Part shown: positions 33,286-42,076 of the stretch, one piece after another | How the letters are laid out: each line of letters opens with the position of its first letter | Position numbering within the stretch: position 1 is the first letter of the stretch | Source: Alcaligenes parafaecalis | Lineage (GTDB): Bacteria; Pseudomonadota; Gammaproteobacteria; Burkholderiales; Burkholderiaceae_B | Assembly (NCBI RefSeq): GCF_026344135.1 | Contig: NZ_JAPKNA010000002.1 | Span: 558,001 to 622,000 of the forward strand | Direction: 5' to 3' | DNA: 64,000 nt | The notes under the pieces: model-generated | Told to the model about the DNA's origin: nothing | What the model saw: the letters and a program-made list of their open reading frames with translations, nothing else | Databases searched by the model: none | Program-made: the position numbers and the translations under genes

Positions 33286-35079
33286 ATGCTGAAAAAGAAA
33301 TTGACTGGGGGCCAGATCGTGGCCCAGACCTTGAAAAACTATGGTGTCGAGTATGTTGCCGGAATTCCGGGACATGGCATCTGGACACAGACCGATGCCT
33401 TTCTTGAAGAGGACTCAAAGCTCCGGTTTATCCAGGTATTCCACGAGCAAAGCGCGGTGCATCTGGCTGATGGCTATTACCGCGTCGCCGGTAAACCTAT
33501 GGCGGCCTTGACCTCTATTGGCGCAGGTGCCAGCAATACCGTGATTGGTATGGCTACCGCCTTTACGGATTCCACCAGTGTGATGCTGATTACTGGCGGG
33601 CCTCCGACGCATATGCGTGGCCATGGGCTGTTGCAGGAGCTGGAGCGCTACACCGACAATGATTTTCCCAAGATTGCTGAAGCCGTCAGCAAACGCCATT
33701 GGGTTGTGACTCGGGTGGAGGAATTGCCTTTTGTCATGCACCGCGCCTGGAGTGCGATGGTAACGGGGCGTCCAGGCCCAGTGCACATCGAGATTCCGAT
33801 GGATGTGCAGGCCGAGTCTGCAGATGTTCAGTTGCATCCGATTGAGGAGCGGCTGCCTGTTGGACGCGCTTTCCCTGATCCGCAGGCGATTGCGGCAGCA
33901 TGCGATGTACTCAAGACGGCACAGCGTCCAGTGATGGTCATCGGTGGCGGCGTCATCACTGGCGAGGCCTGGAATGAGGTGAGAGCGTTGGCTGAAGCCT
34001 GGCAGATGCCCGTGGTGACGACCTGGAACGGCAAGAGCGGTTTCCCGGAAGATCACCCCCTGTTTGCCGGTAGTGTCGGTCAGACCGGGACATTGTGCGG
34101 GAATGAGATCGCCTCCAAGGCGGATGTATTGCTAGCCGTGGGCTGCCGTTTCACCGATTGGTCTTCTTCCAGTTATGCCAAGGGGGTGACCTTTTCGATC
34201 CCTCCCTCCAGGCTGATTCATATCGATATTGATCCCCATGAGATTGGCAAAAACTACCCGGTCACAGTGGGCATTGTGGCTGATGCCAAGCATGCCCTGG
34301 CTCAACTGGTTCAAGCCCTGGGTGGTCAAACTGCAGACCGTCCTGACTATATGAAGGTTTTGCAGGATGCCAAGGCGAAGTGGGAGGCTACCCTGGCCAA
34401 ACGGCGTGATTCCGACCGTTTCCCCTTTACCTCGCAACGGCCACTGGGTGCGCTGCGCAAGGTATTTCCGCGTAACACCATTGTGGTGGTGGGCTCGGGC
34501 AATACACAGGGTGCCGTGAAGCAGACTTTTCCTGTCTATGAGCCACGCACACACCTGACTTCGGGTGGGTTCTCCTCGATGGGCTGGGCTGTGCCTGCTG
34601 CGATTGGCGCCAAACTGGCGGCCCCTGACCAGCCTGTAGTGTGCATCGTCGGTGATGGCGATTTTCTGATGACGTCGCAAGAGATTGCCATTTGTGTGAC
34701 GAACAATATTCCAGTGGTTTTTCTGGTTCAGAACAATGCAGGCTATATGTCGATCCGGGGCGGGCAGCGCAAGCAAACCAGCCGTCATATCGGCACCGAG
34801 TTCAATCTGCCCAATGGCGAGCCTTACACCCCTGACTTCAAGGCGGTGGGCGAGGCCTTTGGTCTGCAGTCCTGGCGTGTCGAGCGTAATGAAGATCTGG
34901 AGCCGGTGTTGCAGCAAGCGCTGCAAAGCAATGCACCAGCTCTGATTGAGCTTCCCACAGATCGCGATGCCGCTGGGCCGTGGGTTCCTGGCTGGTGGGA
35001 TTTCCCTATCCCTGAGTACATCAATGATGAGCGGCAGGACGAATATCGCGTGTTGCGCGAATCAGAGCAGCATTTGTAA
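33286..35079 (+). CDS. Thiamine diphosphate-dependent enzyme (acetolactate synthase/IolD-like)
   Basis: A 597-residue TPP enzyme with the three-domain plan of acetohydroxyacid synthase. The cofactor-activating Glu54 is in VFHEQSAVHLADG, the central domain (about 195-345) contains RPVMVIGGGVITG, and the PP domain carries the GDG-NN cofactor motif (GDG at 456-458, Asn-Asn at 483-484). Members include acetolactate synthase, glyoxylate carboligase, decarboxylases, and the ring-opening hydrolase IolD of inositol breakdown. No regulatory subunit gene is adjacent, so a biosynthetic role in branched-chain amino acids is unlikely. Its place between ThuA and a transporter suggests C-C bond cleavage in a catabolic route. 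The substrate is unknown. Confidence 0.85.
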   Translation: MLKKKLTGGQIVAQTLKNYGVEYVAGIPGHGIWTQTDAFLEEDSKLRFIQVFHEQSAVHLADGYYRVAGKPMAALTSIGAGASNTVIGMATAFTDSTSVMLITGGPPTHMRGHGLLQELERYTDNDFPKIAEAVSKRHWVVTRVEELPFVMHRAWSAMVTGRPGPVHIEIPMDVQAESADVQLHPIEERLPVGRAFPDPQAIAAACDVLKTAQRPVMVIGGGVITGEAWNEVRALAEAWQMPVVTTWNGKSGFPEDHPLFAGSVGQTGTLCGNEIASKADVLLAVGCRFTDWSSSSYAKGVTFSIPPSRLIHIDIDPHEIGKNYPVTVGIVADAKHALAQLVQALGGQTADRPDYMKVLQDAKAKWEATLAKRRDSDRFPFTSQRPLGALRKVFPRNTIVVVGSGNTQGAVKQTFPVYEPRTHLTSGGFSSMGWAVPAAIGAKLAAPDQPVVCIVGDGDFLMTSQEIAICVTNNIPVVFLVQNNAGYMSIRGGQRKQTSRHIGTEFNLPNGEPYTPDFKAVGEAFGLQSWRVERNEDLEPVLQQALQSNAPALIELPTDRDAAGPWVPGWWDFPIPEYINDERQDEYRVLRESEQHL

Positions 35080-35089
35080 AGCAAGACTC

Positions 35090-35119
35090 GTGGTGCTCGT
35101 GCGGTAGCGCGAGTGCCAC
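35090..35119 (+). promoter_or_regulatory. Intercistronic hairpin between TPP enzyme and MFS genes
   Basis: A 13-base-pair stem with three G-U wobbles (35090-35102 with 35107-35119) and loop GGTA. It has no U-run, so it is more likely an mRNA stability or processing element than a terminator. Position within the putative operon supports this, but it is untested. Confidence 0.45.
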
Positions 35120-35209
35120 CTGTTCCCGCTGGCCGCTTATCTTTTATTCGTATGTGCCATTCGTGCGGATGATTTTTTTGCAGCCTTTATTTGCATGAGG
35201 CAAAAAAAT

Positions 35210-36460
35210 ATGACGCTACAAGAGAACGCTCTTGTCACCCCCCGGATTGTCCAGGCTCGTATGGCGACGTTCGGCGGCTTCGCCCTCATTGGGGCCATGA
35301 TGTACATCTGGTCTACCAGCGTGAGTGCCTTGCGCTATCACCTGGGGCTGACAGGGGCGCAGGGCGATCTGAGCTTTGGGATGATTGCTTTCAGCATCGG
35401 AGTGGGGGCGGCCGTGGGCAGCCTGCTGGTCGGACGTTTCATTGATGTGCTGGGGCCCAAGCGGGCCGTGGGTACAACGTTGATTCTGTATCCACTGTCG
35501 ATTATCCCACTGGGGCTGGTTAGTGACCTGGGTTTTGCACAAGCATTCGGCCTTGTTTTTGGCCTGCTGCGCGGTGCCACCGATACGGCGCTTAATGCAC
35601 ATGGTGTCCAGGTCGAGCGATTTTACGGCCGCCCCATCATGGCGGGGTTTCATGCCTTTTACTCGCTGGGTGGGCTGTTGTTTGGGCTGCTGGGCAGTTA
35701 CTTCGCCGGCCAATACACCGAGAGTGCGGCGGTGCCATTCATCTTGTGTGCAGGCTGTCTTCTAATTGCCAGCATGGTTATCTTTCATTACCTGTTAAAT
35801 AAAGAGGAACTGTCATTGGCTCCGGGGTCGGAAGATCAAGCAGCCTTTGAAACGAACTCGCCAGAATCTCCTCCCAAGGCGGGTGGGGGCGAGTACATCA
35901 TCTTGCTGATGGTGGGCTTTGGTTTGTTATTGCTAGGTGCCATGCTGGGAGAGAATGCGGTCGCGGACTGGGGGCAAGAGTATTTAAGTCGTCATGTTGG
36001 CACCAGCACGGCGACGGCTGCTATGGCCATCAGTTTCTTTACCGGCGCTCAATTTCTGGGCCGTATTGCCGGGGATTACCTGGCAAGGTTGCTAGGTCAG
36101 GCGCGTCTTGTAATGGGCTGTGGCTTATGTGCCGTGCTGGGCCTGCTTGTCGTTGTCTTTGGTGATAGCGCATTCATGGGGATCATCGGCTTTACCTTGT
36201 TCGGTCTTGGCCTTTCATGCATAGCACCCATGATGCTCTCCAGTGCGGGCCGTAAAGATCCGGCGAATGCAGGTAGAAACATAGGCATCGTCAATGGCAT
36301 CGGCTTCACAGGCATGCTGGCGGCCCCGGCTCTGTTGTCTTTGGTCGTTAATACCTTTGGTATTGGGAAGCTGTTGTACATCCCCCTCATGTTGCTTGGG
36401 ATTCTTGCGATTTTCGGGCCCCGGCTTATGCAAAAAAGAATGCCTGAGTCATCCATATAA
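35210..36460 (+). CDS. Major facilitator superfamily transporter
   Basis: A 416-residue inner-membrane transporter with about twelve membrane helices. It has an MFS loop 2-3 motif (GRFIDVLGPKRAVG) and a central hydrophilic loop near residues 190-220. The second half repeats the pattern (GRIAGDYLARLLGQARLVMG). The fold resembles the fucose/gluconate-type porters such as FucP and YbjJ. It probably imports the substrate of the surrounding pathway. The frame opens at 35195. I prefer the ATG at 35210 because GAGG lies nine bases before it. It follows the TPP gene after 130 bases containing a hairpin. Confidence 0.85.
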   Translation: MTLQENALVTPRIVQARMATFGGFALIGAMMYIWSTSVSALRYHLGLTGAQGDLSFGMIAFSIGVGAAVGSLLVGRFIDVLGPKRAVGTTLILYPLSIIPLGLVSDLGFAQAFGLVFGLLRGATDTALNAHGVQVERFYGRPIMAGFHAFYSLGGLLFGLLGSYFAGQYTESAAVPFILCAGCLLIASMVIFHYLLNKEELSLAPGSEDQAAFETNSPESPPKAGGGEYIILLMVGFGLLLLGAMLGENAVADWGQEYLSRHVGTSTATAAMAISFFTGAQFLGRIAGDYLARLLGQARLVMGCGLCAVLGLLVVVFGDSAFMGIIGFTLFGLGLSCIAPMMLSSAGRKDPANAGRNIGIVNGIGFTGMLAAPALLSLVVNTFGIGKLLYIPLMLLGILAIFGPRLMQKRMPESSI

Positions 36461-36577
36461 ACCGTCACACCCACGTCTTGAGCGCTTTTGACTCAACGCC
36501 CTGCATGGCGGCTTGGCGTTGAAGCGGCCTTTGTCTGGTGCCGGGCGCACCGCCTTTTACATGAAGAAGAAACACGT

Positions 36578-38086
36578 ATGGAAACAGCAGCAGATATCCT
36601 TATCATCGGTTCCGGGATTGGTGGCAGCTCATTAGCTTGCAGCTTGGCGGCAAGTGGCAGAAAGATCGTTATCCTGGAGCGAGGACAGTATTTGCGGGAC
36701 TCGCCGGAAGCCAGGGACGAGCTGGCCATTTTCCGTGATGGGTTTTACAAGTCTGCCGAGCAATGGGAAGGCACGGATGGGCAGAAGTTTTTACCAGGCA
36801 ACTACTACTGTGTAGGCGGAAACTCGAAATTTTTCGGTGGAGTCATGTACCGCTACCGAGCTGAGGATTTTGAACCTCGCTTGCATATGCAAGGGCACTC
36901 GCCGGGCTGGCCGCTTTCCTACTTTGATCTTGAGCCCTGGTACGAATATGCAGAAGAGGTATTTCAGGTTCATGGTGCCGTAGGGGGCGATGTCTCGGAG
37001 CCACCGCGTTCCAAGCCTTATTCTCGCCCCCCTGTCCCGGATGAGCCGTGTATTGCCGTGCTGCGGCAGCGTTTGCAGAAAGCAGGTGTGAATCCGGTGA
37101 GCTTGCCCTTGTCGGTTGATGTCGATAAGTGGCTGCAGCGGGCTCCCACGGGCTGGGACGCTTTCCCGAATACCGGCAATGGGAAAATTGATGCTGAGGT
37201 AGGGCCGCTGAGTCGGGCGCTGTCCTATCCCAATGTTTCCTTGATTACCGGTGCGCAGGTCTTGCGCCTGGAAACGGATTCGAGTGGTGGGCGGGTCAGC
37301 GCAGCGGTATTCATGAAGGACGGTGTGGAGCACCGCATTCAGGCCGACGTATTTGCCGTCGCGGCGGGTGCGGTGCAGTCGGCGGCACTGTTGCTACGTT
37401 CGGCCAACAGCGCACACCCTGGTGGCCTTGCGAATAGTTCGGACCAACTGGGCCGCAACTTCATGAATCACAACACGACCGCCATGTTGGCTTTGGATCT
37501 CTTCAAACCCAATACGGCGGTTTATCAGAAAACATTGGCTTTTAATGATTTCTACAACAGTGATGATGAGGCAGGTTATCCGCTGGGCAATGTGCAACTG
37601 CTAGGACACATTACCGGCAACATCTTGAAGGCTAATATGCCTGCCGCGTTTCCGCTCTGGCTGACTCGCCTGATTGCCCGCTATGCGTACGGCTGGTTTC
37701 TGACTAGCGAGGATTTACCAAATCCGGAAAGCCGGGTCATGGTGCGTGATGGGCAGATCGTCGTAAATTGGGTTCGGTCCAATATGTGGGCTCATCAGGC
37801 CCTTATCAAACGTACCCGCGCTGTAATGCGCAAGGCGGGCTTTCCTGTCGTGTTAACGCATACATTTGGTCGGAAAACGACCTCGCATCAATGTGGTACT
37901 GCCAAGATGGGGCTTGATCCTAGAAGCTCGGTTGTTTCTACTGATTGCCGCACTCATGATGTATCCAATTTGTATATCACTGATGCCTCGGTGCTACCGA
38001 CTTCGGCGGCGGTGAATCCCGCCTTGACCATTGCTGCCTTGGCATTAAAAGCGGGGGCGGCGATACAGAGTGACGCCTTTGCGTGA
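36578..38086 (+). CDS. GMC-family FAD oxidoreductase
   Basis: A 502-residue flavoprotein of the glucose-methanol-choline family. The FAD-binding turn is ADILIIGSGIGGSSLACSL at residues 5-23. Later blocks are YYCVGGNSKFFGGVMYRYR, FAVAAGAVQSAALLL, and C-terminal HQCGTAKMG and VNPALTIAALALKAG with the catalytic His and Asn region. It oxidises an alcohol group, probably on a polyol, sugar or cyclitol, but the substrate is not predictable. There is no signal peptide, and no cytochrome or small subunit gene is adjacent. The frame is open from 36488; the ATG at 36578 fits the Rossmann start. Last gene of the set. Confidence 0.86.
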   Translation: METAADILIIGSGIGGSSLACSLAASGRKIVILERGQYLRDSPEARDELAIFRDGFYKSAEQWEGTDGQKFLPGNYYCVGGNSKFFGGVMYRYRAEDFEPRLHMQGHSPGWPLSYFDLEPWYEYAEEVFQVHGAVGGDVSEPPRSKPYSRPPVPDEPCIAVLRQRLQKAGVNPVSLPLSVDVDKWLQRAPTGWDAFPNTGNGKIDAEVGPLSRALSYPNVSLITGAQVLRLETDSSGGRVSAAVFMKDGVEHRIQADVFAVAAGAVQSAALLLRSANSAHPGGLANSSDQLGRNFMNHNTTAMLALDLFKPNTAVYQKTLAFNDFYNSDDEAGYPLGNVQLLGHITGNILKANMPAAFPLWLTRLIARYAYGWFLTSEDLPNPESRVMVRDGQIVVNWVRSNMWAHQALIKRTRAVMRKAGFPVVLTHTFGRKTTSHQCGTAKMGLDPRSSVVSTDCRTHDVSNLYITDASVLPTSAAVNPALTIAALALKAGAAIQSDAFA

Positions 38087-38145
38087 TGTCCCTTTGGGAA
38101 GGGGGCTATGTGACGCCCCTTCCGCAGGTGATGCGGTTTGGCGGT

Positions 38146-38880
38146 TTAAATGTTTTTTTGATTCACCCGCTTTGACAGCTCCTGCGCCGTCTCCTTGCGT
38201 TCGCTGTATCGATCCACCAGATAATCTGCGCAGTCACGCGTCAGCAGGGTGAATTTGACCAGTTCCTCCATCACATCCACCACTCGCTCGTAGTAGGACG
38301 AGGGTTTCATGCGGCCTTCTTCGTCAAACTCCAGAAAGGCTTTGGCGACGGAAGACTGATTGGGGATGGTGATCAGGCGCATCCAGCGGCCCAGCACGCG
38401 CATCTGGTTCAAGGCGTTAAAGGATTGCGAGCCGCCAGACACTTGCATGACAGCCAGTGTTTTGCCTTGTGTGGGGCGTACCGCACCGATGCTTAACGGT
38501 ATCCAGTCGATTTGTGCTTTCAGGACGCTGCTCATGGCACCGTGACGTTCGGGAGAGGTCCAGACCATGCCTTCAGCCCACTGCACTAACTGGCGCAACT
38601 CTTGCACTTTGGGGTGATCGTCTGTTGCTCCATCGGGCAAAGGTAGTCCATGGGGATCGAAGAGCCTGGTTTCTGCACCCATTGCTTCCAGCAATCGTGC
38701 TGCTTCTTGTGTCAAAAAACGGCTGTAGGAGCGCTCTCGCAAGGAGCCGTACAACAGCAGGATGCGGGGTGGATGTGAAGCACGTTTCTGAGGCAGCAGC
38801 TCTGTCAGATCTGGGGTTCTAAAAGCGTGTTCGTCCAGATTGGGTAGCTCAGACTTGCTCAATTCTTTGTCCTTTTGCAT
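38146..38880 (-). CDS. arsH: Arsenical resistance protein ArsH (NADPH:FMN oxidoreductase)
   Basis: A 244-residue flavoprotein of arsenic operons that oxidises methylated and other trivalent organoarsenicals. It contains the flavodoxin-like start RILLLYGSLRERSYSRFL, WTSPERHGAMSSVLKAQIDW, and GGSQSFNALNQMRVLGRWMR, all ArsH hallmarks. The frame is open to 38991, but the ATG at 38878-38880 gives the conserved N-terminus (SELPNLDEHAF). The start overlaps the end of arsC by 32 bases, so the two are translationally linked. It is the last gene of arsRBCH. Confidence 0.94.
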   Translation of the reverse strand: MQKDKELSKSELPNLDEHAFRTPDLTELLPQKRASHPPRILLLYGSLRERSYSRFLTQEAARLLEAMGAETRLFDPHGLPLPDGATDDHPKVQELRQLVQWAEGMVWTSPERHGAMSSVLKAQIDWIPLSIGAVRPTQGKTLAVMQVSGGSQSFNALNQMRVLGRWMRLITIPNQSSVAKAFLEFDEEGRMKPSSYYERVVDVMEELVKFTLLTRDCADYLVDRYSERKETAQELSKRVNQKNI

Positions 38881-39280
38881 CAATGACAGCCTCGCCGTCT
38901 TCTTTCCAGAATGCACCTTGTTGCGGCTGGGGAAGTATTTCCAGTACCTGTTCAGAGGGGCGACACAAGCGTGTACCCAGTGGGGTAACAACGATGGGGC
39001 GGTTGATTAGAATCGGGTGCTCCAGCATGAAATCAATCAGTTGCTCGTCACGCCATTTCGGGTCGCCTAATTGCAGCGCGTCGTAGGGTGTCCCTTTTTG
39101 TCGAAGGACTTCCCGTACGCTCAGACCGCAGTCTGCAATCAAGCGAAGCAGAGTGGCTCGGTCTGGCGGCGTTTGCAGGTATTCGATGATGGTGGGCTCT
39201 TGACCACTATTGCGGATCAGGCCCAGCGTATTGCGGGACGTGCCGCAGGCCGGGTTGTGATAGATGGTGATGGCTGTCAT
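38849..39280 (-). CDS. arsC: Arsenate reductase (glutaredoxin-dependent)
   Basis: A 143-residue enzyme reducing arsenate to arsenite with glutaredoxin. The catalytic cysteine is in YHNPACGTSRNTL (Cys12), and the arsenate-binding arginines are in HPILINRPIVV and GTRLCRPSEQVLEIL. It is full length, similar to the plasmid R773 ArsC type. It lies 24 bases after arsB and overlaps arsH at its 3' end. Confidence 0.95.
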   Translation of the reverse strand: MTAITIYHNPACGTSRNTLGLIRNSGQEPTIIEYLQTPPDRATLLRLIADCGLSVREVLRQKGTPYDALQLGDPKWRDEQLIDFMLEHPILINRPIVVTPLGTRLCRPSEQVLEILPQPQQGAFWKEDGEAVIDAKGQRIEQV

Positions 39281-39304
39281 GGTGTCGTGCTCTTTGTCAG
39301 GAAA

Positions 39305-40594
39305 TCAGTTTGTAGTACCCAGACGTAAGGCCAGGGCCGCAAGGGTGATGAGCAGTACAGGTGTGGTCAGGATGGCCCCTACCTTGAAGTAATAGCCCCA
39401 GCTAATTTTTGTACCTTTCTGGGCCAGTACGTGCAGCCACAGCAAGGTAGCCAGGCTACCGATGGGAGTGAATTTAGGGCCCAGATCGCTGCCGATGACA
39501 TTGGCGTAAATCATGGCTTCTTTGACGGCACCTTCCGCGCTGGAAGCATCAATCGATAAAGCGGTGACCAGCACGGTAGGCATATTGTTCATCACCGAGG
39601 ACAGCAGGGCCGACAGGATGCCCGTTCCCATTGCAGCACCCCATACGCCAGCCTGGGCGAATTTGTCCAGGAGCAGGGCCAGATAATCTGTTAGCCCGGC
39701 ATTGCGCAGGCCATACACCACCAGATACATGCCTAGCGAGAACACGACGATCTGCCACGGGGCACCACGCAGCACTTTTTGGGTGCTGATTACTGTTCCA
39801 CGGGCCGCGACGGCTAGAAGGATAATGGCCCCCACGGCGGCGACCGCGCTGACGGGAATACCTGAAGGTTCCAGTGCAAAAAAGCCTGTCAGCAGTAAAG
39901 CCAGCACTATCCAGCCAGCCTTGAAAGTGGCCTTGTCCTTGATAGCTTCAGCGGGCTGTTTCAGTTGCTCAAGACGGTAGTCAGTGGGGATGTCACGCCG
40001 GAAATACAGCATCAGGACGATAAGGCTGGCTAGCACGGAAACCAGAGTGACGGGTGTCATGATGGCGGCGTACTCCGTGAAGCTCAGCTTGAAGTAGTCA
40101 GCCGAGACGATGTTCACCAGATTGGAGACGACCAGAGGCAGACTGGCGGTGTCGGCAATAAAACCAGCCGCCATCACAAAGGCCAGGGTCGCGGCGGGTG
40201 AAAAACCCAAGGCAAGCAGCATGGCCATGACGATGGGAGTCAGAATCAAGGCGGCGCCGTCATTGGCAAACAGGGTGGCGACGGCGGCTCCCAAGATCAC
40301 GATAAAAGCAAAGAGCTTGCGCCCATTTCCGGCTCCCCAGCGAGCGACATGCAAGGCGGCCCATTCAAAGAAGCCTGCTTCATCCAGTATCAGGCTGATG
40401 ATGATAATGGCAACAAAGGTGGCCGTAGCGTTCCATACGATGCTCCAGACCACAGCCAGATCAGTCCATTGCACTACGCCTGAAAGCAGGGCGGCGGCGG
40501 CACCGAATGATGCACTCCAACCGATGCCCAGTCCTTTGGGCTGCCAGATCACCAGGGTTAAGGTGGCAATGAAAATAAGAACGGCCGTTAGCAT
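39305..40594 (-). CDS. arsB: Arsenite efflux permease ArsB
   Basis: A 429-residue inner-membrane protein of the ArsB/NhaD superfamily with about twelve helices. It begins MLTAVLIFIATLTLVIWQPK and has the conserved NDGAALILTPIVMAML, ADTASLPLVVSNLVN and NNMPTVLVTALS stretches. It exports arsenite, driven by the proton gradient, or in complex with ArsA where that exists; no arsA is present here. It lies second in arsRBCH, 83 bases after arsR and 24 bases before arsC. Confidence 0.95.
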   Translation of the reverse strand: MLTAVLIFIATLTLVIWQPKGLGIGWSASFGAAAALLSGVVQWTDLAVVWSIVWNATATFVAIIIISLILDEAGFFEWAALHVARWGAGNGRKLFAFIVILGAAVATLFANDGAALILTPIVMAMLLALGFSPAATLAFVMAAGFIADTASLPLVVSNLVNIVSADYFKLSFTEYAAIMTPVTLVSVLASLIVLMLYFRRDIPTDYRLEQLKQPAEAIKDKATFKAGWIVLALLLTGFFALEPSGIPVSAVAAVGAIILLAVAARGTVISTQKVLRGAPWQIVVFSLGMYLVVYGLRNAGLTDYLALLLDKFAQAGVWGAAMGTGILSALLSSVMNNMPTVLVTALSIDASSAEGAVKEAMIYANVIGSDLGPKFTPIGSLATLLWLHVLAQKGTKISWGYYFKVGAILTTPVLLITLAALALRLGTTN

Positions 40595-40677
40595 GACAGA
40601 GGGCTTGGTTTCGAGGCTTGAGGTAAGAAAGAAGGCACGCCAAGAGGCGTAGATTCAACTTGGTGCCGGTGCATCGC

Positions 40678-41001
40678 TTAACACGGCGGGCAAGAGGTAG
40701 GCGCGGTGTTGCAGCTTTCCCCCTGACAGCAGTTTTCAGTCAGGTAGGCGAGCAGAGTATTCATGGCGGGAAAGGTGGCGCTGTACAGCAGGTTGCGACC
40801 TTGTCGCTCGGCATGGATAAGCCCCGCATTGCTTAACTCCTTTAAATGGAAGGAGAGCGCGTTGGGGGCGATGCCTAGCTGTTCAGCCAGGATGCTGGGA
40901 GTCAGACCGGATGGGCCTGCGACGACCAGGGCGCGGAACACCCGCAGGCGGGCTTCGTGGGCCAGAGCGGCCAGTGAACGGATAACTTGAGATTCTTCCA
41001 T
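40678..41001 (-). CDS. arsR: Arsenic-responsive repressor ArsR
   Basis: A 107-residue ArsR/SmtB winged-helix repressor. The recognition region is LAEQLGIAPNALSFHLKELSNAGLI. The usual CVC metal site in the recognition helix is absent. Instead a cysteine cluster lies at the C-terminus (ENCCQGESC: Cys91, Cys92, Cys97, plus Cys104 and Cys107). This resembles the type described for Acidithiobacillus ferrooxidans ArsR, where arsenite binds C-terminal cysteines. The frame opens at 41019; the ATG at 40999-41001 gives the standard start. It probably represses arsRBCH from the palindrome just upstream. Confidence 0.93.
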   Translation of the reverse strand: MEESQVIRSLAALAHEARLRVFRALVVAGPSGLTPSILAEQLGIAPNALSFHLKELSNAGLIHAERQGRNLLYSATFPAMNTLLAYLTENCCQGESCNTAPTSCPPC

Positions 41002-41016
41002 GAGCAAATAATACAA

Positions 41017-41036
41017 CAATTCTTGAATTATTGAAT
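41017..41036 (-). promoter_or_regulatory. Candidate ArsR operator
   Basis: AATTC-TT-GAATT (41018-41029) is a 12-base inverted repeat, with a second TTGAAT at 41031-41036, just upstream of arsR in an AT-rich stretch. ArsR proteins commonly bind such imperfect AT-rich dyads overlapping the promoter. Confidence 0.45.
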
Positions 41037-41218
41037 AGTGGGCTTTAACTAGTATTTGAAGTTCGTTGAGTCAGCCCATTTATTGGGCCGCTAGGACGAC
41101 GTCTGCCTGCCCGTGCGCCTGTATTTCTGTGTATTTATGCGCTTATGTGACTTGGCAAAGTGCGATGTTTGAAGGCAGGAGGATACGCTGGGGTTCGCGC
41201 TGTGCCCTTTAGCGCAGC

Positions 41219-42076
41219 CTAGCTCGCCAACTGCTCACAAAGCCAATCTGCAAACACCTCCGCACGCGGGTTCTGATCCAGTGCTTGGGGCGAGAGCAGG
41301 TAGTACGCCGAGCCGTCCGGGATGAAGCCATGCGGGGCAATCAGTTGGCCGTTGTGCAGTTCATCTTCCACCATCAGCTGCGACACCATCGCCATGCCTT
41401 GCCCGGACAGGGCGGCCTGGATGCACAAATAAAAATGCTCCAGTTGCAGCTTGCTGGCGGAGCGTAGGGTGGTGTTGCTAAGCCGTGCCCAAGTAGCCCA
41501 GGCTTGGGCACGGGAACTGCTATGTATCAGCACCTGTTTGGACGCTTCCTGCGTGTATGGGTATTGAGGCTGGCAGACCGGGCCTATCTTCTCATCGCAT
41601 AGCCTCAGGCCGCAGACCGAGTCGGCCCAATGGAAGTCATCGCGACGTATTGCCAGATCCACCCCCATTTGAGCGAAGTTGACCGGCCCCCCGGCGGTGA
41701 TCAGGTGCACGGTGATATTAGGGTGCAATGCCTGAAAATTCCCCAGGCGCGGAATCAGCCATTTCATGGCGATGGTGGGTTCGCAGGAGACGGCCAGAGC
41801 ATGCTCGCGCTGGGTTTGCTGCAGTTGATACACCACATCTTCCAGCCGTTCAAACATGGGGGCGGTGACATGCAAAAGCTGGCGGCCTGCAGGCGTCAGA
41901 AAGACAGCCCGATTACGCCGCTCAAACAACTCGACTCCCAGGGATTCTTCCAGCGCTCGAATCTGGCGGCTGACTGCGCCGTGAGTGACATGCAGTAGCT
42001 GGGCTGCCTGCACAAAACTACCTGCCTGGGCCGCGGTGTCGAAGTAGCGGAAGGCCGTGAGATTAGGGATTTGCAT
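41219..42076 (-). CDS. LysR-family regulator, GcvA-like
   Basis: A 285-residue regulator. The N-terminal helix-turn-helix reads AFRYFDTAAQAGSFVQAAQL and VTHGAVSRQIRALEESLGVE, followed by a type 2 periplasmic-binding fold (residues 90-280). The segments LFERRNRAVFLTPAGRQLL and MKWLIPRLGNF are typical of the GcvA/AmpR branch. It is divergent from a LysE-type exporter gene across 363 AT-rich bases. LysR-exporter pairs of this kind usually control export of an amino acid or related compound, so it probably regulates that gene. The ligand is unknown. Confidence 0.88.
   Translation of the reverse strand: MQIPNLTAFRYFDTAAQAGSFVQAAQLLHVTHGAVSRQIRALEESLGVELFERRNRAVFLTPAGRQLLHVTAPMFERLEDVVYQLQQTQREHALAVSCEPTIAMKWLIPRLGNFQALHPNITVHLITAGGPVNFAQMGVDLAIRRDDFHWADSVCGLRLCDEKIGPVCQPQYPYTQEASKQVLIHSSSRAQAWATWARLSNTTLRSASKLQLEHFYLCIQAALSGQGMAMVSQLMVEDELHNGQLIAPHGFIPDGSAYYLLSPQALDQNPRAEVFADWLCEQLAS

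Noticed and set aside
33286..35079. Annotation as acetolactate synthase large subunit (ilvB)
   Set aside because: There is no regulatory subunit or ilvC neighbour, and the context is catabolic. Only the general TPP enzyme fold is supported.
38097..38123. GGAAGGGG/CCCCTTCC inverted repeat between the GMC gene and arsH
   Set aside because: No U-run follows in either direction, so it is not called as an intrinsic terminator, although it lies between convergent genes.
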